Assembly (NCBI RefSeq): GCF_900100975.1
Contig: NZ_FNFX01000001.1
Location: forward strand, 702,112-766,111
Origin: Methylophilus rhizosphaerae
GTDB taxonomy: Bacteria > Pseudomonadota > Gammaproteobacteria > Burkholderiales > Methylophilaceae
Reading direction: 5' to 3'
Length of the DNA: 64,000 nucleotides
This document shows, one piece after another, positions 50,241 to 58,872 of the stretch. Below the pieces are notes generated by a model. The model ran no database searches. It worked only from the letters and a program-made list of their open reading frames with translations, and was not told the DNA's origin. The translations under genes were made by a program, and so were the position numbers. Numbering within the stretch: position 1 is the stretch's first letter; every line of letters begins with the position of its first letter.

Positions 50241-50268
50241 TTTACATTTGAATTTCATTTCTTATAGT
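50241..50268 (+). promoter_or_regulatory. Element-type promoter with operator palindrome (gene 50294)
   Basis: -35 TTTACA (50241-50246), 16-base spacer, -10 TATAGT (50263-50268); TATAGTTGTTTTAACTATAA leads directly into GGAG. Confidence 0.7.
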
Positions 50269-50293
50269 TGTTTTAACTATAAGGAGATTTAAT

Positions 50294-51205
50294 ATGTTTA
50301 ATTTAATTGAAAAGGTTCGTGGTTTATTTAATAAGAATGATTTTGTGGAAACTGACTTTGAATTTGAAGTTGAAAATGAAAATGACTTTAAGATAAAAGA
50401 AATAGAGCAATGGCTCAATGTGATGAAAATAGAGAACTACACAATCAATGAAGATTTAACGGTTGATGTAGCTGGTAATGTAAATATAAGAGACAAACGA
50501 TTGAGTTTTATTCCAGTGCAGTTTGGTAAAGTTAATGGAAGTTTTGATTGTGCTGAAAATAGTTTAGCATCATTAAAAGGTTGCCCTAGCGAAGTAAGAA
50601 ATGATTTTAGTTGTAGCTATAACAAATTGACTACCTTAGAACAAGGTCCAAATTTTGTGGGTGGTTATTATGAATGTTCTGGTAATGAATTAATCTCCTT
50701 AAAAGGTTGCCCTGTAGAAGTAAGTGTGGATTTTTATTGTGATAAAAATGAGCTTACCTCCTTGAAGTATGGACCTAATAAAGTTGGTTGCAGTTTTTTT
50801 TGTGGGAATAATAAATTAAGAACATTAGAACATGCCCCTAAAGAAGTGAGGGGTGATTTTGATTGTTCAAGAAATAACATAAATACTTTAAAAGGTGCAC
50901 CTGAGAAAGTTGGTGGAAGTTTTAAATGCAATTGCAACCACCTGACTTCCTTAGAATTTGCACCAAAAGAAATTTATGGTGATTTATCTTGTTATTACAA
51001 CAAACTAACTTCTTTGGAATATCTGCCAGATTTAATAACTGGTGAAATTAACATAACCATAAATAATTTTGAAGATTTATCGTTTTATTCAATGAGTTCA
51101 GACCAAATCAAGCAATACAACACTTCAAAGAAATTAAGTGAAAGATTACATAGAGAATTACCACAAGTAAAACTAGATAAACCAGTTAGAAAAATGAAAC
51201 TTTAA
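50294..51205 (+). CDS. LRR protein with RKMKL C-terminal tail
   Basis: 303 residues, fifth LRR family member. Acidic N-terminal extension, the shared module YTINEDLTVDVAGNVNI and IPVQFGKVNGSFDC, about nine LRR units (LASLKGCPSEVRNDFSCSYN; LTSLKYGPNKVGCSFFCGNN), the linker SKKLSERLHRELPQ and the tail KPVRKMKL. The linker and tail are nearly the same as in the 170-residue protein at 19207 although the genes are 31 kb apart. Function unknown. Confidence 0.8.
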   Translation: MFNLIEKVRGLFNKNDFVETDFEFEVENENDFKIKEIEQWLNVMKIENYTINEDLTVDVAGNVNIRDKRLSFIPVQFGKVNGSFDCAENSLASLKGCPSEVRNDFSCSYNKLTTLEQGPNFVGGYYECSGNELISLKGCPVEVSVDFYCDKNELTSLKYGPNKVGCSFFCGNNKLRTLEHAPKEVRGDFDCSRNNINTLKGAPEKVGGSFKCNCNHLTSLEFAPKEIYGDLSCYYNKLTSLEYLPDLITGEINITINNFEDLSFYSMSSDQIKQYNTSKKLSERLHRELPQVKLDKPVRKMKL

Positions 51206-51206
51206 A

Positions 51207-51236
51207 ATTAGCTCCTTAATTGGAGTTTTTTTATAT
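51207..51236 (+). terminator. Terminator of the 303-residue LRR gene
   Basis: AGCTCC/GGAGTT imperfect stem followed by a T-run. Confidence 0.65.
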
Positions 51237-51249
51237 CCATTTATTGCTG

Positions 51250-51277
51250 TTGACTTTACTTTCCCATTTCTTATATT
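51250..51277 (+). promoter_or_regulatory. Element-type promoter (pilin gene)
   Basis: -35 TTGACT (51250-51255), 16-base spacer, -10 TATATT (51272-51277). Confidence 0.65.
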
Positions 51278-51312
51278 GGTATTAAACAACAATAATAATA
51301 AAGGGAATTAAT

Positions 51313-51798
51313 ATGAATATAAGTAAAATGAAAGGCTTTACCCTAATTGAATTAATGATAACTGTTGCAATAGTTGGAATACTGTCAGCCGTTGCTCTTC
51401 CTGCATACAATGATTATGTATTAAGAGCTCAAGTATCTGAAGCTATCATGTTAAGCAATGGAATCAAAACTGCTATTGAAGCTAGATATTATGAGGGTGT
51501 GAGTTTAGAACACCTTACTGAAAATGGTGGTGCGAACTTAGGCTATAACAATGGAAGCTTGCCATCTGGTAAGTATGCCACTATTAAAAGCATCCAGAAT
51601 GATTCTATTTTAATTGAAATGGATGGACCTGATGTTAATAATAAGATTCGTCATGAATGGGTAAGAATAAGAGCTATTGAATATGAAAGAGCCGATGGTG
51701 GTTTAATTTGGTTATGTGGTGCATGGTCGCCCGGTCTAGATAAATATCTTCCATCAGCTTGTAATAATAGAATGACACATATTGATATTACTTACTAA
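51313..51798 (+). CDS. Type IV pilin (PilA/PilS-like)
   Basis: 161-residue prepilin: leader MNISKMKG, then the class-defining [20 protein letters not shown] and [16 protein letters not shown] helix. Cleavage by a prepilin peptidase would fall between G8 and F9. A C-terminal disulfide loop is likely ([18 protein letters not shown]). In IncI-type conjugation a thin type IV pilus helps mating in liquid; here the pilin sits next to a DotA/TraY-like gene. No pilus assembly genes are visible in the window, so host machinery may be used. Confidence 0.92.
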   Translation: MNISKMKGFTLIELMITVAIVGILSAVALPAYNDYVLRAQVSEAIMLSNGIKTAIEARYYEGVSLEHLTENGGANLGYNNGSLPSGKYATIKSIQNDSILIEMDGPDVNNKIRHEWVRIRAIEYERADGGLIWLCGAWSPGLDKYLPSACNNRMTHIDITY

Positions 51799-51802
51799 TA
51801 AT

Positions 51803-51831
51803 AAAGCCATTTAATCAATGGCTTTTTTTAC
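51803..51831 (+). terminator. Terminator of the pilin gene
   Basis: AAGCCATT/AATGGCTT stem followed by a long T-run. Confidence 0.85.
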
Positions 51832-51923
51832 CTCTAAAATATAAGAATGTCATTAGTTATATCAATCAATTAAAAGAAAATAAAAAAATTCAGTTTCATA
51901 GTCATTCAAATGAGTGTTGATCG

Positions 51924-51951
51924 TTGACTCATTCGTTTTATTTCTTATAGT
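51924..51951 (+). promoter_or_regulatory. Element-type promoter with operator palindrome (DotA/TraY gene)
   Basis: -35 TTGACT (51924-51929), 16-base spacer, -10 TATAGT (51946-51951), then TATAGTCAATCTATAACTAT. Confidence 0.68.
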
Positions 51952-51987
51952 CAATCTATAACTATAAGAATAAAAAGGGTATTGATT

Positions 51988-54486
51988 ATGAATTATTTAA
52001 AACTATTAGCTGTATTTCTTGCAATAATTGTTTGTGAACCTGCATTTGCTGGTGCAATTAATATATTCGATCCAGCTTCTCAAGATTTGAGTCTGAAGAT
52101 TATCAATCAGATTTTTGGTGGTTTGGTAGATGGTGGCAATGATGCTTTAGGTGGTGCTATTGCAATATTTAATGGTGCCATTTTAGCCATTGGTGGGATC
52201 TTAGCTGGATATACTGTATTAGCTGGCACATTGGGAACTGCTCATGATGGAGAAATGTTAGGAAAGAAGTTCTCTTCTGTTTGGCTTCCTATTAGATACT
52301 CATTAGGCACTGCTCTTGTGATACCTATATCCAGTGCCGGCTACTGTGGAATGCAATTTATAGTTATGTGGTGTATCACTCAAGGAATAGGTTTAGCTGA
52401 TGCTGCATGGAGTAGCTTTATGGAAACCCCTACACATACGGCCAGTGCATCGCATTCAGTTATCAGTAAGGCTGAGATATTAGATTTAGCTAAAACGGCG
52501 TTCACCGCGTCAGCCTGTGTAAATGGCTATAAGAAATTCGTAGAAGATTCTGATCCAGTTCTTGGATTTAAAGAAAGATACAAATTTAGTATAAAACCTA
52601 ATTCAAATGGTGATGTTAGTTATGGTTTTGAAGGCAATGTTGTTGATAACAATATATGTGGAAATATCGCTCTTAATAATTCAGATATAAAAAATATAGA
52701 TAGCCAGATTCCAGATCATTCATTCATTGCTTCAAATAATGAAGGGCATTTAGGTAATTTAGATTCATTATTCAAACCTATTGATATTTCACAATTAAGG
52801 GAAGTTAGAAAGAATGCAGTCAATAACTTGATTGAGAGCGCTGATGCTTTAGCTATACAAGTATTAAATGATAAGAATTATAAAAATAATTCACAAGTCT
52901 ATTACTCTTACATTGAAAAGATTGCTGATAGCTATTCAAAAGAAATTCAGGACGGTGCTAGGACTTTAAAACAACCTGAAGAAGTTAAGAAACAAGAAAA
53001 TGGGTGGTTAGTTGCTGGTGCTTATTACCATCAAATTATTATAAATAATCAAGCTATATCAAAAGCAGTAAATATAATTCCTGAATCAAGGGCATCAAAA
53101 TCATTACATTTTACGACTATGCCTGATGATGATATAGCCCACTATTTAGTGGCTTCAGATATATTGAATGCTAGTCAATCAAAAATTAAAACTGGTGCTA
53201 CACCAACAAGCAGAAGTGATGGCATGTCTGGTGGTGATGATTCTGGCTCTGGTATTTCTGCAAGTATTGGAAATCAAATAGCTGATACTGTATCTACAAT
53301 CAATTTGGAAGAGTTAAGTAGTGATGATCGCCATTTAACATTAGTTATGAGTGATATGGGTGTAAGAATGATTCAAGCCTACACCACTATTCTTGCTATT
53401 AATGCAACGGCTAGATTCAGTGCTGCTGCATTAAAAGAAGCTTCTACTGGTGATGTTTCTACTGTTGTTAGTTTTGGTGGGGCTAAAATTGTTGCCGCTA
53501 CTGCAGCAGGTTCTTTAGAAGCTTTGAGTGCGTTATCAAGCTTTCTATTGATACCATTAACGGCCATGTTAGCAATTGGTTTTTTCTGTGCTTACATAAT
53601 TCCATTCATTCCATTCTTCTTTTGGTTAGCTTGTATTATTGGATATTTTATTCAAATATGTATTGCTATTATGGCTGCACCTTTATGGGCGATTATGCAT
53701 TTACACCCAAATGGTGATGATTTAAGTGGTAAAGGTGGTGATGGCTATACTTTGGTTTTAGGGGTGATTTTAAGACCTGTATTGTTGATATGTGGTTTGA
53801 TAATATCAATAATATTATCTAGCTTGTTTGGTGAATTCATTAGTAAGACTTTCTTACAATTGATGGCTTTCACTGGTTCCAATTTAGATGGTTGGCTTTC
53901 ATTCTTTACAATTATATTTGGGGCTGGTCTATATGCTGTCCTTGCTTTCTATGTTTTGAAAAATACATACAAAATGATGTATTTGGTTTCTGATGAAACC
54001 TTAAAATGGATTGGTGGCGGAAAGGATGCTATTGGAAGTTATGCACAAGAAATGTCAAGTGGTATTGAAAAAGGTGGTAATTCTGCGACTGGTGGTTTCA
54101 TTGGTGGTTTTGCTGGAACAATGGCAAGTAAGAATGTGCCAGGGGAATTAGGTAAAACTATTGGTGGTGCATTCAAAAGCAAGGAATTACAAGCTACACA
54201 TATCACTCCTGAGAATGTTGATGCTGTGAATGATTCATTTAATGAGAAGTTTGGTGCTGAAGCTTCAGATAAGAAAGAGAAAGCTTTAGGGTTTAGTATT
54301 CCGAATGGCTTTACTGAACAATCTAAGTCATCAAGTTATGATAGCTCAATGAATTCTGTTATTAATGCAAAAGGTTTAGATGGGGTTGCAAGTTATCAGA
54401 ATGAAGTTATCAAATATGCTGAGAGTGGCAATGTATTAAATGAAAAGTCATTTAGAAATATTGCGAAGAGTATTATTGAATCTTAA
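51988..54486 (+). CDS. DotA/TraY-family conjugal transfer protein
   Basis: 832 residues from ATG at 51988 (AAAAGGG before it; a TTG two codons earlier is ignored). Signal peptide ending EPAFA, then membrane segments near residues 55-85 and 110-140, a large soluble loop (about 150-445), and a C-terminal cluster of membrane segments (SFLLIPLTAMLAIGFFCAYI, FFWLACIIGYFIQICIAIMA, PLWAIMHLHPNG). This is the layout of IncI TraY and Legionella DotA, polytopic parts of type IVB secretion systems. It implies an MPF-I-type transfer channel. The ~140-residue Gly-rich tail is probably cytoplasmic. Confidence 0.87.
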   Translation: MNYLKLLAVFLAIIVCEPAFAGAINIFDPASQDLSLKIINQIFGGLVDGGNDALGGAIAIFNGAILAIGGILAGYTVLAGTLGTAHDGEMLGKKFSSVWLPIRYSLGTALVIPISSAGYCGMQFIVMWCITQGIGLADAAWSSFMETPTHTASASHSVISKAEILDLAKTAFTASACVNGYKKFVEDSDPVLGFKERYKFSIKPNSNGDVSYGFEGNVVDNNICGNIALNNSDIKNIDSQIPDHSFIASNNEGHLGNLDSLFKPIDISQLREVRKNAVNNLIESADALAIQVLNDKNYKNNSQVYYSYIEKIADSYSKEIQDGARTLKQPEEVKKQENGWLVAGAYYHQIIINNQAISKAVNIIPESRASKSLHFTTMPDDDIAHYLVASDILNASQSKIKTGATPTSRSDGMSGGDDSGSGISASIGNQIADTVSTINLEELSSDDRHLTLVMSDMGVRMIQAYTTILAINATARFSAAALKEASTGDVSTVVSFGGAKIVAATAAGSLEALSALSSFLLIPLTAMLAIGFFCAYIIPFIPFFFWLACIIGYFIQICIAIMAAPLWAIMHLHPNGDDLSGKGGDGYTLVLGVILRPVLLICGLIISIILSSLFGEFISKTFLQLMAFTGSNLDGWLSFFTIIFGAGLYAVLAFYVLKNTYKMMYLVSDETLKWIGGGKDAIGSYAQEMSSGIEKGGNSATGGFIGGFAGTMASKNVPGELGKTIGGAFKSKELQATHITPENVDAVNDSFNEKFGAEASDKKEKALGFSIPNGFTEQSKSSSYDSSMNSVINAKGLDGVASYQNEVIKYAESGNVLNEKSFRNIAKSIIES

Positions 54487-54501
54487 ATGGATAGATAAAA
54501 T

Positions 54502-54530
54502 AAAACCACTTGGAAATAAGTGGTTTTATT
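54502..54530. terminator. Bidirectional terminator after the DotA/TraY gene
   Basis: AAACCACTT/AAGTGGTTT stem with A- and T-rich flanks between convergent genes. Confidence 0.78.
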
Positions 54531-54553
54531 ATTTGAATCAATGATTGGTATTT

Positions 54554-54799
54554 TTATACAAAGAACATGTTCATGATAAATACGAACAATGCTATTAATG
54601 TAATGATAGTCAATGCATTTTTTAATAATGCAAAGGTGGAATTTTTTACGAATAAAAATAAGAATCCTGAATTTGGTTTGTTAGCAGAATATGAAAACAA
54701 TACCATTGTTGCTAAGAAGCTTAATACTGCAACGCCACCTGATACCAATAAGATAGCAGACGATGTTCCTAATATATGATTAAATAATGTTGTTTCCAT
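54554..54799 (-). CDS. Small two-pass membrane protein (81 residues)
   Basis: Two hydrophobic segments (SAILLVSGGVAVLSFLATMV and ALTIITLIALFVFIMNMFFV). ATG preceded by AAAGGGGAATAAA. Convergent with the DotA/TraY-like gene. The opposite-strand frame has no ribosome site and is rejected. Perhaps a small transfer-system membrane subunit; no family match. Confidence 0.68.
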   Translation of the reverse strand: METTLFNHILGTSSAILLVSGGVAVLSFLATMVLFSYSANKPNSGFLFLFVKNSTFALLKNALTIITLIALFVFIMNMFFV

Positions 54800-54825
54800 T
54801 TTATTCCCCTTTGTTTACAGTAGAC

Positions 54826-54853
54826 AATATATGAAAATACCTTTATATGTCAA
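54826..54853 (-). promoter_or_regulatory. Element-type promoter (gene 54554-54799)
   Basis: -35 TTGACA (54848-54853), 16-base spacer, -10 TATATT (54826-54831). Confidence 0.66.
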
Positions 54854-54927
54854 CTACTTACTGTAAATATAATTCTAGAATCAATTTAAAATGAGTGGGT
54901 GATATGTTGGTATAGGTAGGCAAAGAA

Positions 54928-54956
54928 AAAGCCCCATCTTTCAGGGGCTTTGTATT
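54928..54956 (-). terminator. Terminator of gene 54964-55581
   Basis: AAGCCCC/GGGGCTT stem with a T-run on the minus strand. Confidence 0.82.
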
Positions 54957-54963
54957 TAATAAC

Positions 54964-55581
54964 TTATTTAGCTTTAACTGGTGGTTGTGCAACTTTCACA
55001 ATCTCTGCCAATTCTTTCTTACCCTTTTCAGTAGCAAAGTATTGTTTGCCGTATGGTGTAGCCAGTGCAAGAATTCCTTGCTCTGTTTTTGCATCAGTTA
55101 ATGCTTTAGGGATAGCTTGACCAAATGGTTTCTTACCTTTACCTTTCAATGGCTCATAGATACGACCTTCTTTCAAAGTCCACTCACGGCTACCTACTTG
55201 ACCAGTAGCAGGTTTCAACAAGATATCTTGATTTTTGTCTGAAGGATAAGCATATGCTTCAGTGTTTGCTGATTCACCAGAACCAGAACCATTTGATTCT
55301 GTAGAATTCGGGTCTTTAATAAAACCAGCTTTTTTGATTTGTGGGATTGTGAAAATATCTGTTAATGTAAATCCATAGCTATTGATTTTAGTAACAATAG
55401 CCTGAATGTTGGCTTGCTTTTCTTGTTCAAACTTTTGAATAGAAGCATGAATAGTTTTCAGTTCTTTGTAATCTTCATCCTTATATCCACCATTTTTAAA
55501 TTTACTTTCTGCTGCTGACAAATCAGCTACTAATTCAGCAAGAGTTTTAATTTGTGGTTGTGCTGTTTGTTGGTTTGACAT
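54964..55581 (-). CDS. Two-domain protein, possibly nucleoid-associated (weak H-NS-like)
   Basis: 205 residues. An N-terminal helical coiled-coil domain (about 15-75) ends KINSYGFTLTDIF, a Gly/Ser-rich linker follows (NGSGSGESANTE), then a basic C-terminal domain (EWTLKEGRIYEPLKGKGKKP). The plan of oligomerising coil, flexible linker and small basic domain recalls H-NS-type silencers, which plasmids often carry, but the C-terminal motif does not clearly match. Less AT-rich codon use than its neighbours. Other function possible. Confidence 0.5.
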   Translation of the reverse strand: MSNQQTAQPQIKTLAELVADLSAAESKFKNGGYKDEDYKELKTIHASIQKFEQEKQANIQAIVTKINSYGFTLTDIFTIPQIKKAGFIKDPNSTESNGSGSGESANTEAYAYPSDKNQDILLKPATGQVGSREWTLKEGRIYEPLKGKGKKPFGQAIPKALTDAKTEQGILALATPYGKQYFATEKGKKELAEIVKVAQPPVKAK

Positions 55582-55742
55582 TTATTATTCCTTAAATAAA
55601 ATTATTAATTGAAGTGCCTTTTCAACACTCCATTTATTTATTAAATAGTGTTGATGTGTCTACATTATCAATCATTTATATTCACGTCTACTATTTTATT
55701 TAATTATTTATTGTTTATTTTTCTTTATTTGTATTTTATTCA

Positions 55743-55808
55743 TAACAACAATATATACAGACTGATTCTAAAGGTGTAAAAAAAGCCACTTGTATGAAAA
55801 GTGGCTTC
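55743..55808. repeat. Dispersed repeat, copy 2 (partner at 9576-9637)
   Basis: Shares AACAACAATA, AGACTGATT, TAAAGGTGTAAAAAAAGCCA and the same terminator stem with 9576-9637. Confidence 0.7.
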
Positions 55809-55809
55809 T
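55782..55809 (-). terminator. Hairpin terminator left of the PHP-ATPase cassette
   Basis: AAGCCACTT/AAGTGGCTT stem with a T-run on the minus strand. It would serve the original end of the excisionase-like gene whose remnant lies at 55837-55971. Confidence 0.75.
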
Positions 55810-55836
55810 TTGTAATTACATGATTAATTTAATGCT

Positions 55837-55971
55837 TTGGTATCTTTGATTGTAGCTTTGTATATAAATCAAATGATTTAATCATATTCAATAAATGTGT
55901 TGCCTACTTCTTCAGCTAATTGCAATGATGTTTTACCATTGCATTCCAAAGCATTGAAGTTAAGCCCATTG
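55837..55971 (-). pseudogene. Duplicated 3' end of the excisionase-like gene (remnant)
   Basis: About 135 bases nearly identical to 58880-59018, the last codons of gene 58873-59748. Minus-strand reading gives LNFNALECNGKTSLQLAEEV and GNT, as in the intact gene, and then a 2-base deletion breaks the frame. The PHP-ATPase gene and a truncated neighbour lie exactly between the two copies. Confidence 0.82.
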
Positions 55972-56020
55972 AATCATTTTTTGCTAGAAGCTTTAAAGAG
56001 GTGCGTATTATTTAAAATTG

Positions 56021-58735
56021 TTAAAGAGCAAACGAATACTTCTGCTCTCTGTGCTTAAAGGCACTCTCTCCACCTTCTAACAATTCACATACATGCTCTC
56101 TTACACCTTGAGATTGCAATACGAATTCATGTGCTATCTTTTCAAAGCTACATTCAAGACTTCCAGAAGTGTATTCAAACTTGGTTTTATCTTGATTTTC
56201 ATTATTAATGCCATGTTGATTAGCAACTATAACTAGTTCACTATCGGCACCCACAACAATATTAGGATTATGAGTTGCGACTATTATTTGCCTCAACTGC
56301 TTCTTTTTCTTCAAATACTGTACTAAATCTAAATAAATAGCTCGGTTATCTAAATCGTCTTCTGGTTGATCAATTAGTATTGGGCAATTTTTATTACTGA
56401 AATCTAATAACAATTTCAATACAACAAAAGCTTTCTTACCATCCGACATCTCATCAAAATTATCATCCTCATAAGTTAATTCATATGTCATATCAAAAAA
56501 GCATTCGCTTAATATCTGTGCACACAAGGTTTCCCTGTTGTTGCCCACCTTCAAACTCAACTGATCTTTAAATATGCTAAATAAGAAATTTTTAATGAGT
56601 TCTTTAAAACTAACAATATCTAAATATTCAAACGATACATAAGTTTGGGATGAACTCACTTGACGATTTAATGCAGAACCCATGACTTCGTTCATGCCTA
56701 CATTATCGAAAATCAATTTAGCTTCAATTTTCAATCCCTCATTATTTTCTTGAAGCTGAGGAAGTAGCTCATTCAGTTTAGTGTGATATTCCAGAGGTGC
56801 TTCTATCAATTGGATATGCAAAGCTTTAAATTGAGCTTTAAGACTATCAATTTCACCCAATAATATATTTACTGCCGCTAGCTTTTCTTTTTGAATAGCA
56901 ATCTTTTGTTCTAACTCTGTAAAGTAGCCATTCGTTTGTATAAGCTCAGAAATCTTAATGTAGGTGGAGTCTAGGCTTAAAGTAGCAACTTTTCCATTTA
57001 ACTCAATTTCAAGGGTATCCAATGATTCTTTTTGGGCATCAAGGAATGCTAACCAATCGTTTGTTGCTTGTTCCTTTAATGTCCCGAATTGAACAATTAC
57101 TTTCTCCCTTACGGATGGGGTTAAAGATGTTGTTTCATATGCAAGACCCTCTTTAAATATCTGAACAAGCTTTAGTTCATCAATTTCTGCATGGTCGCTT
57201 CTATTTTCCGTTAAGAGCTGTTTTGTCTCAGCAATCTGATTTTGGGTGGCTTGATAGCTTAAATAATCTTCCTCGGTGATAGTGGATTTGCTTGAGGTAT
57301 TGAGTTCCTCTTCAAGCTTTTCTATTTCTTCTTCAATTCCCTTTTTATCACCTAGTTCAGTCGCTTCAGCTTGTTTAGCTTTTGTCGCATGAAACACCTG
57401 AAAAGCATTACTGACTAAACCAGTTATTTTTTTCTTATGTTCTACTTTGAAATTGTCAAAGGCATTGATTAGAACATCTTTGCCTTTTTGTTTTAGGACA
57501 TTGTGAACTAGCTTGTTTCTGCTGTCCTCGTGCAAAGCAATCTCATACATGTAGCCTTGCTCAAAAAATTCAATTTCCCTGGTGTCATCCTCTTCACCGT
57601 CCTGCCAAATCACTTTTATTTTGTCCGAGATGCTTTGAATGAATACTTGGTACTTATCGCTTTTATTGAAATACTTATTGTCGGATTTTAGTTTTTGGCC
57701 AATCGCTGTTAAAAGAACAGATTTTCCAGCAGACCGACCTCCAATTATGGAGTTGAGGTTAGGATTGAACTGTATTGATTTGTTCTTAATTTTTTCACAA
57801 TCAAGTTCTATATGAGAGATGACTTGGTAGCCTGCTTTAGCATCAGGAGGACCTTCTCTCACTAAACAGCGAAGTTCTGGTTCATATTTAATTTGCTTAA
57901 GACCCTCGAAAGTGGGGTCAGCTTTAATCCAGGTATTACAAGCATAATTGACTGGCTTCAAATAACTGCCTGACTCATCTACATTAGCTGTGTCTAGCTG
58001 TTCAAATGAATGAACATCCATTGAATGCAAAAGAGGTTTATTGCCGAAAGTTTTTAACCACGTTTGGTGTTTATCATGAGTAGAAAAATTCGCAGTAAAA
58101 AAAGCATCAACTTTGCCATGTAATTCTTCTTTAATAAGTTTTAGTTGATTCCCTTTATCTACGGTATCCCATTCGTAATAACCTAAAAATGTAAATGTCT
58201 TATACCTCCAAGTTTCGGAATTAATGAGTTCAAAGACCTTTTTTGTGGGAGGAATTAAATTAGACAATCCATCACGAACTTTACCACCTCCATAATTGGC
58301 AAGATTTTCAGGTGTAAGCATGTAAGTTGTATGTTTATCAGAAGGACTTATAGGAACCATAAGAACGAATTGCTCTTTAATTTTTTTAATCTCATTTTTA
58401 AAGTCAGATTCATCTACATCAAACAAAATATGAAGATTCACTTTTTTGATGTTGTCGCCATCATTTCCAAAGGTATCAATCCTGAATTCAAGGACAGGAA
58501 AAATCTTCTCTAGATTTTGCAACCTACCCTTGGCTTTGTATTCCATGACTTTTTCAAAGCCACTGATAAAGTAGTAATCATTAATGCCAATGACTTTTAT
58601 ATCAGATGGTAATTGTTCTAATGACTCTATGAATTTGTCCCATGCACCATCACCTCCATAGTTCTGAATGATTGAAGCAGGAGTGTGAATGTGGAGATCC
58701 CACTTTCTCCAAGTAGAGCCTTTAGTGTGGTTCAT
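56021..58735 (-). CDS. PHP-domain SMC/ABC-type ATPase (TrlF-like, putative defence)
   Basis: 904 residues. The N-terminal PHP metal-hydrolase-like domain starts WRKWDLHIHTPAS and includes DIKVIGINDYYF. Then an SMC/RecF-type ATPase: Walker A NSIIGGRSAGKSVLL (about residue 330), a long coiled coil (about 430-650), signature EMSDGKKAFVVLKLLL, Walker B PILIDQPEDDLDN and switch histidine VATHNPNI. This matches the TrlF/PHP-SMC group found in mobile elements and suspected in anti-phage defence; the nuclease or phosphoesterase substrate is unknown. Less AT-rich than its neighbours. ATG overlaps the stop of a truncated upstream gene (ATGA). Confidence 0.85.
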   Translation of the reverse strand: MNHTKGSTWRKWDLHIHTPASIIQNYGGDGAWDKFIESLEQLPSDIKVIGINDYYFISGFEKVMEYKAKGRLQNLEKIFPVLEFRIDTFGNDGDNIKKVNLHILFDVDESDFKNEIKKIKEQFVLMVPISPSDKHTTYMLTPENLANYGGGKVRDGLSNLIPPTKKVFELINSETWRYKTFTFLGYYEWDTVDKGNQLKLIKEELHGKVDAFFTANFSTHDKHQTWLKTFGNKPLLHSMDVHSFEQLDTANVDESGSYLKPVNYACNTWIKADPTFEGLKQIKYEPELRCLVREGPPDAKAGYQVISHIELDCEKIKNKSIQFNPNLNSIIGGRSAGKSVLLTAIGQKLKSDNKYFNKSDKYQVFIQSISDKIKVIWQDGEEDDTREIEFFEQGYMYEIALHEDSRNKLVHNVLKQKGKDVLINAFDNFKVEHKKKITGLVSNAFQVFHATKAKQAEATELGDKKGIEEEIEKLEEELNTSSKSTITEEDYLSYQATQNQIAETKQLLTENRSDHAEIDELKLVQIFKEGLAYETTSLTPSVREKVIVQFGTLKEQATNDWLAFLDAQKESLDTLEIELNGKVATLSLDSTYIKISELIQTNGYFTELEQKIAIQKEKLAAVNILLGEIDSLKAQFKALHIQLIEAPLEYHTKLNELLPQLQENNEGLKIEAKLIFDNVGMNEVMGSALNRQVSSSQTYVSFEYLDIVSFKELIKNFLFSIFKDQLSLKVGNNRETLCAQILSECFFDMTYELTYEDDNFDEMSDGKKAFVVLKLLLDFSNKNCPILIDQPEDDLDNRAIYLDLVQYLKKKKQLRQIIVATHNPNIVVGADSELVIVANQHGINNENQDKTKFEYTSGSLECSFEKIAHEFVLQSQGVREHVCELLEGGESAFKHREQKYSFAL

Positions 58736-58872
58736 TCTCTTTCCTCAATTTCCATTGTGGAGCCGTTATATCGGTAATGAACGATATCTCCATTAATTAG
58801 AAGCCTGACTGCTGTACCAATGACATGCAATGGGGCTATAAACCACTCTCTAGGGTTGTGAGTTACCCTACC
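58732..58872 (-). pseudogene. 3' fragment of a T5orf172/GIY-YIG-like gene
   Basis: Open minus-strand frame with no start: VTHNPREWFIAPLHVIGTAV, RLLINGDIVHYRYNGSTMEI, EERE, stop. The NPREWF segment with following Pl.vI..A pattern recalls the C-terminus of T5orf172 (GIY-YIG-like) domain proteins. Its TGA overlaps the ATG of the PHP-ATPase, so the two were an operon; the 5' part was lost at the junction next to the stop of gene 58873. Confidence 0.68.

Noticed and set aside
54567..54779. 70-residue plus-strand frame opposite the two-pass membrane protein
   Set aside because: No ribosome site; the minus-strand frame has AAAGGGG before ATG, an element-type promoter and two clear membrane segments.
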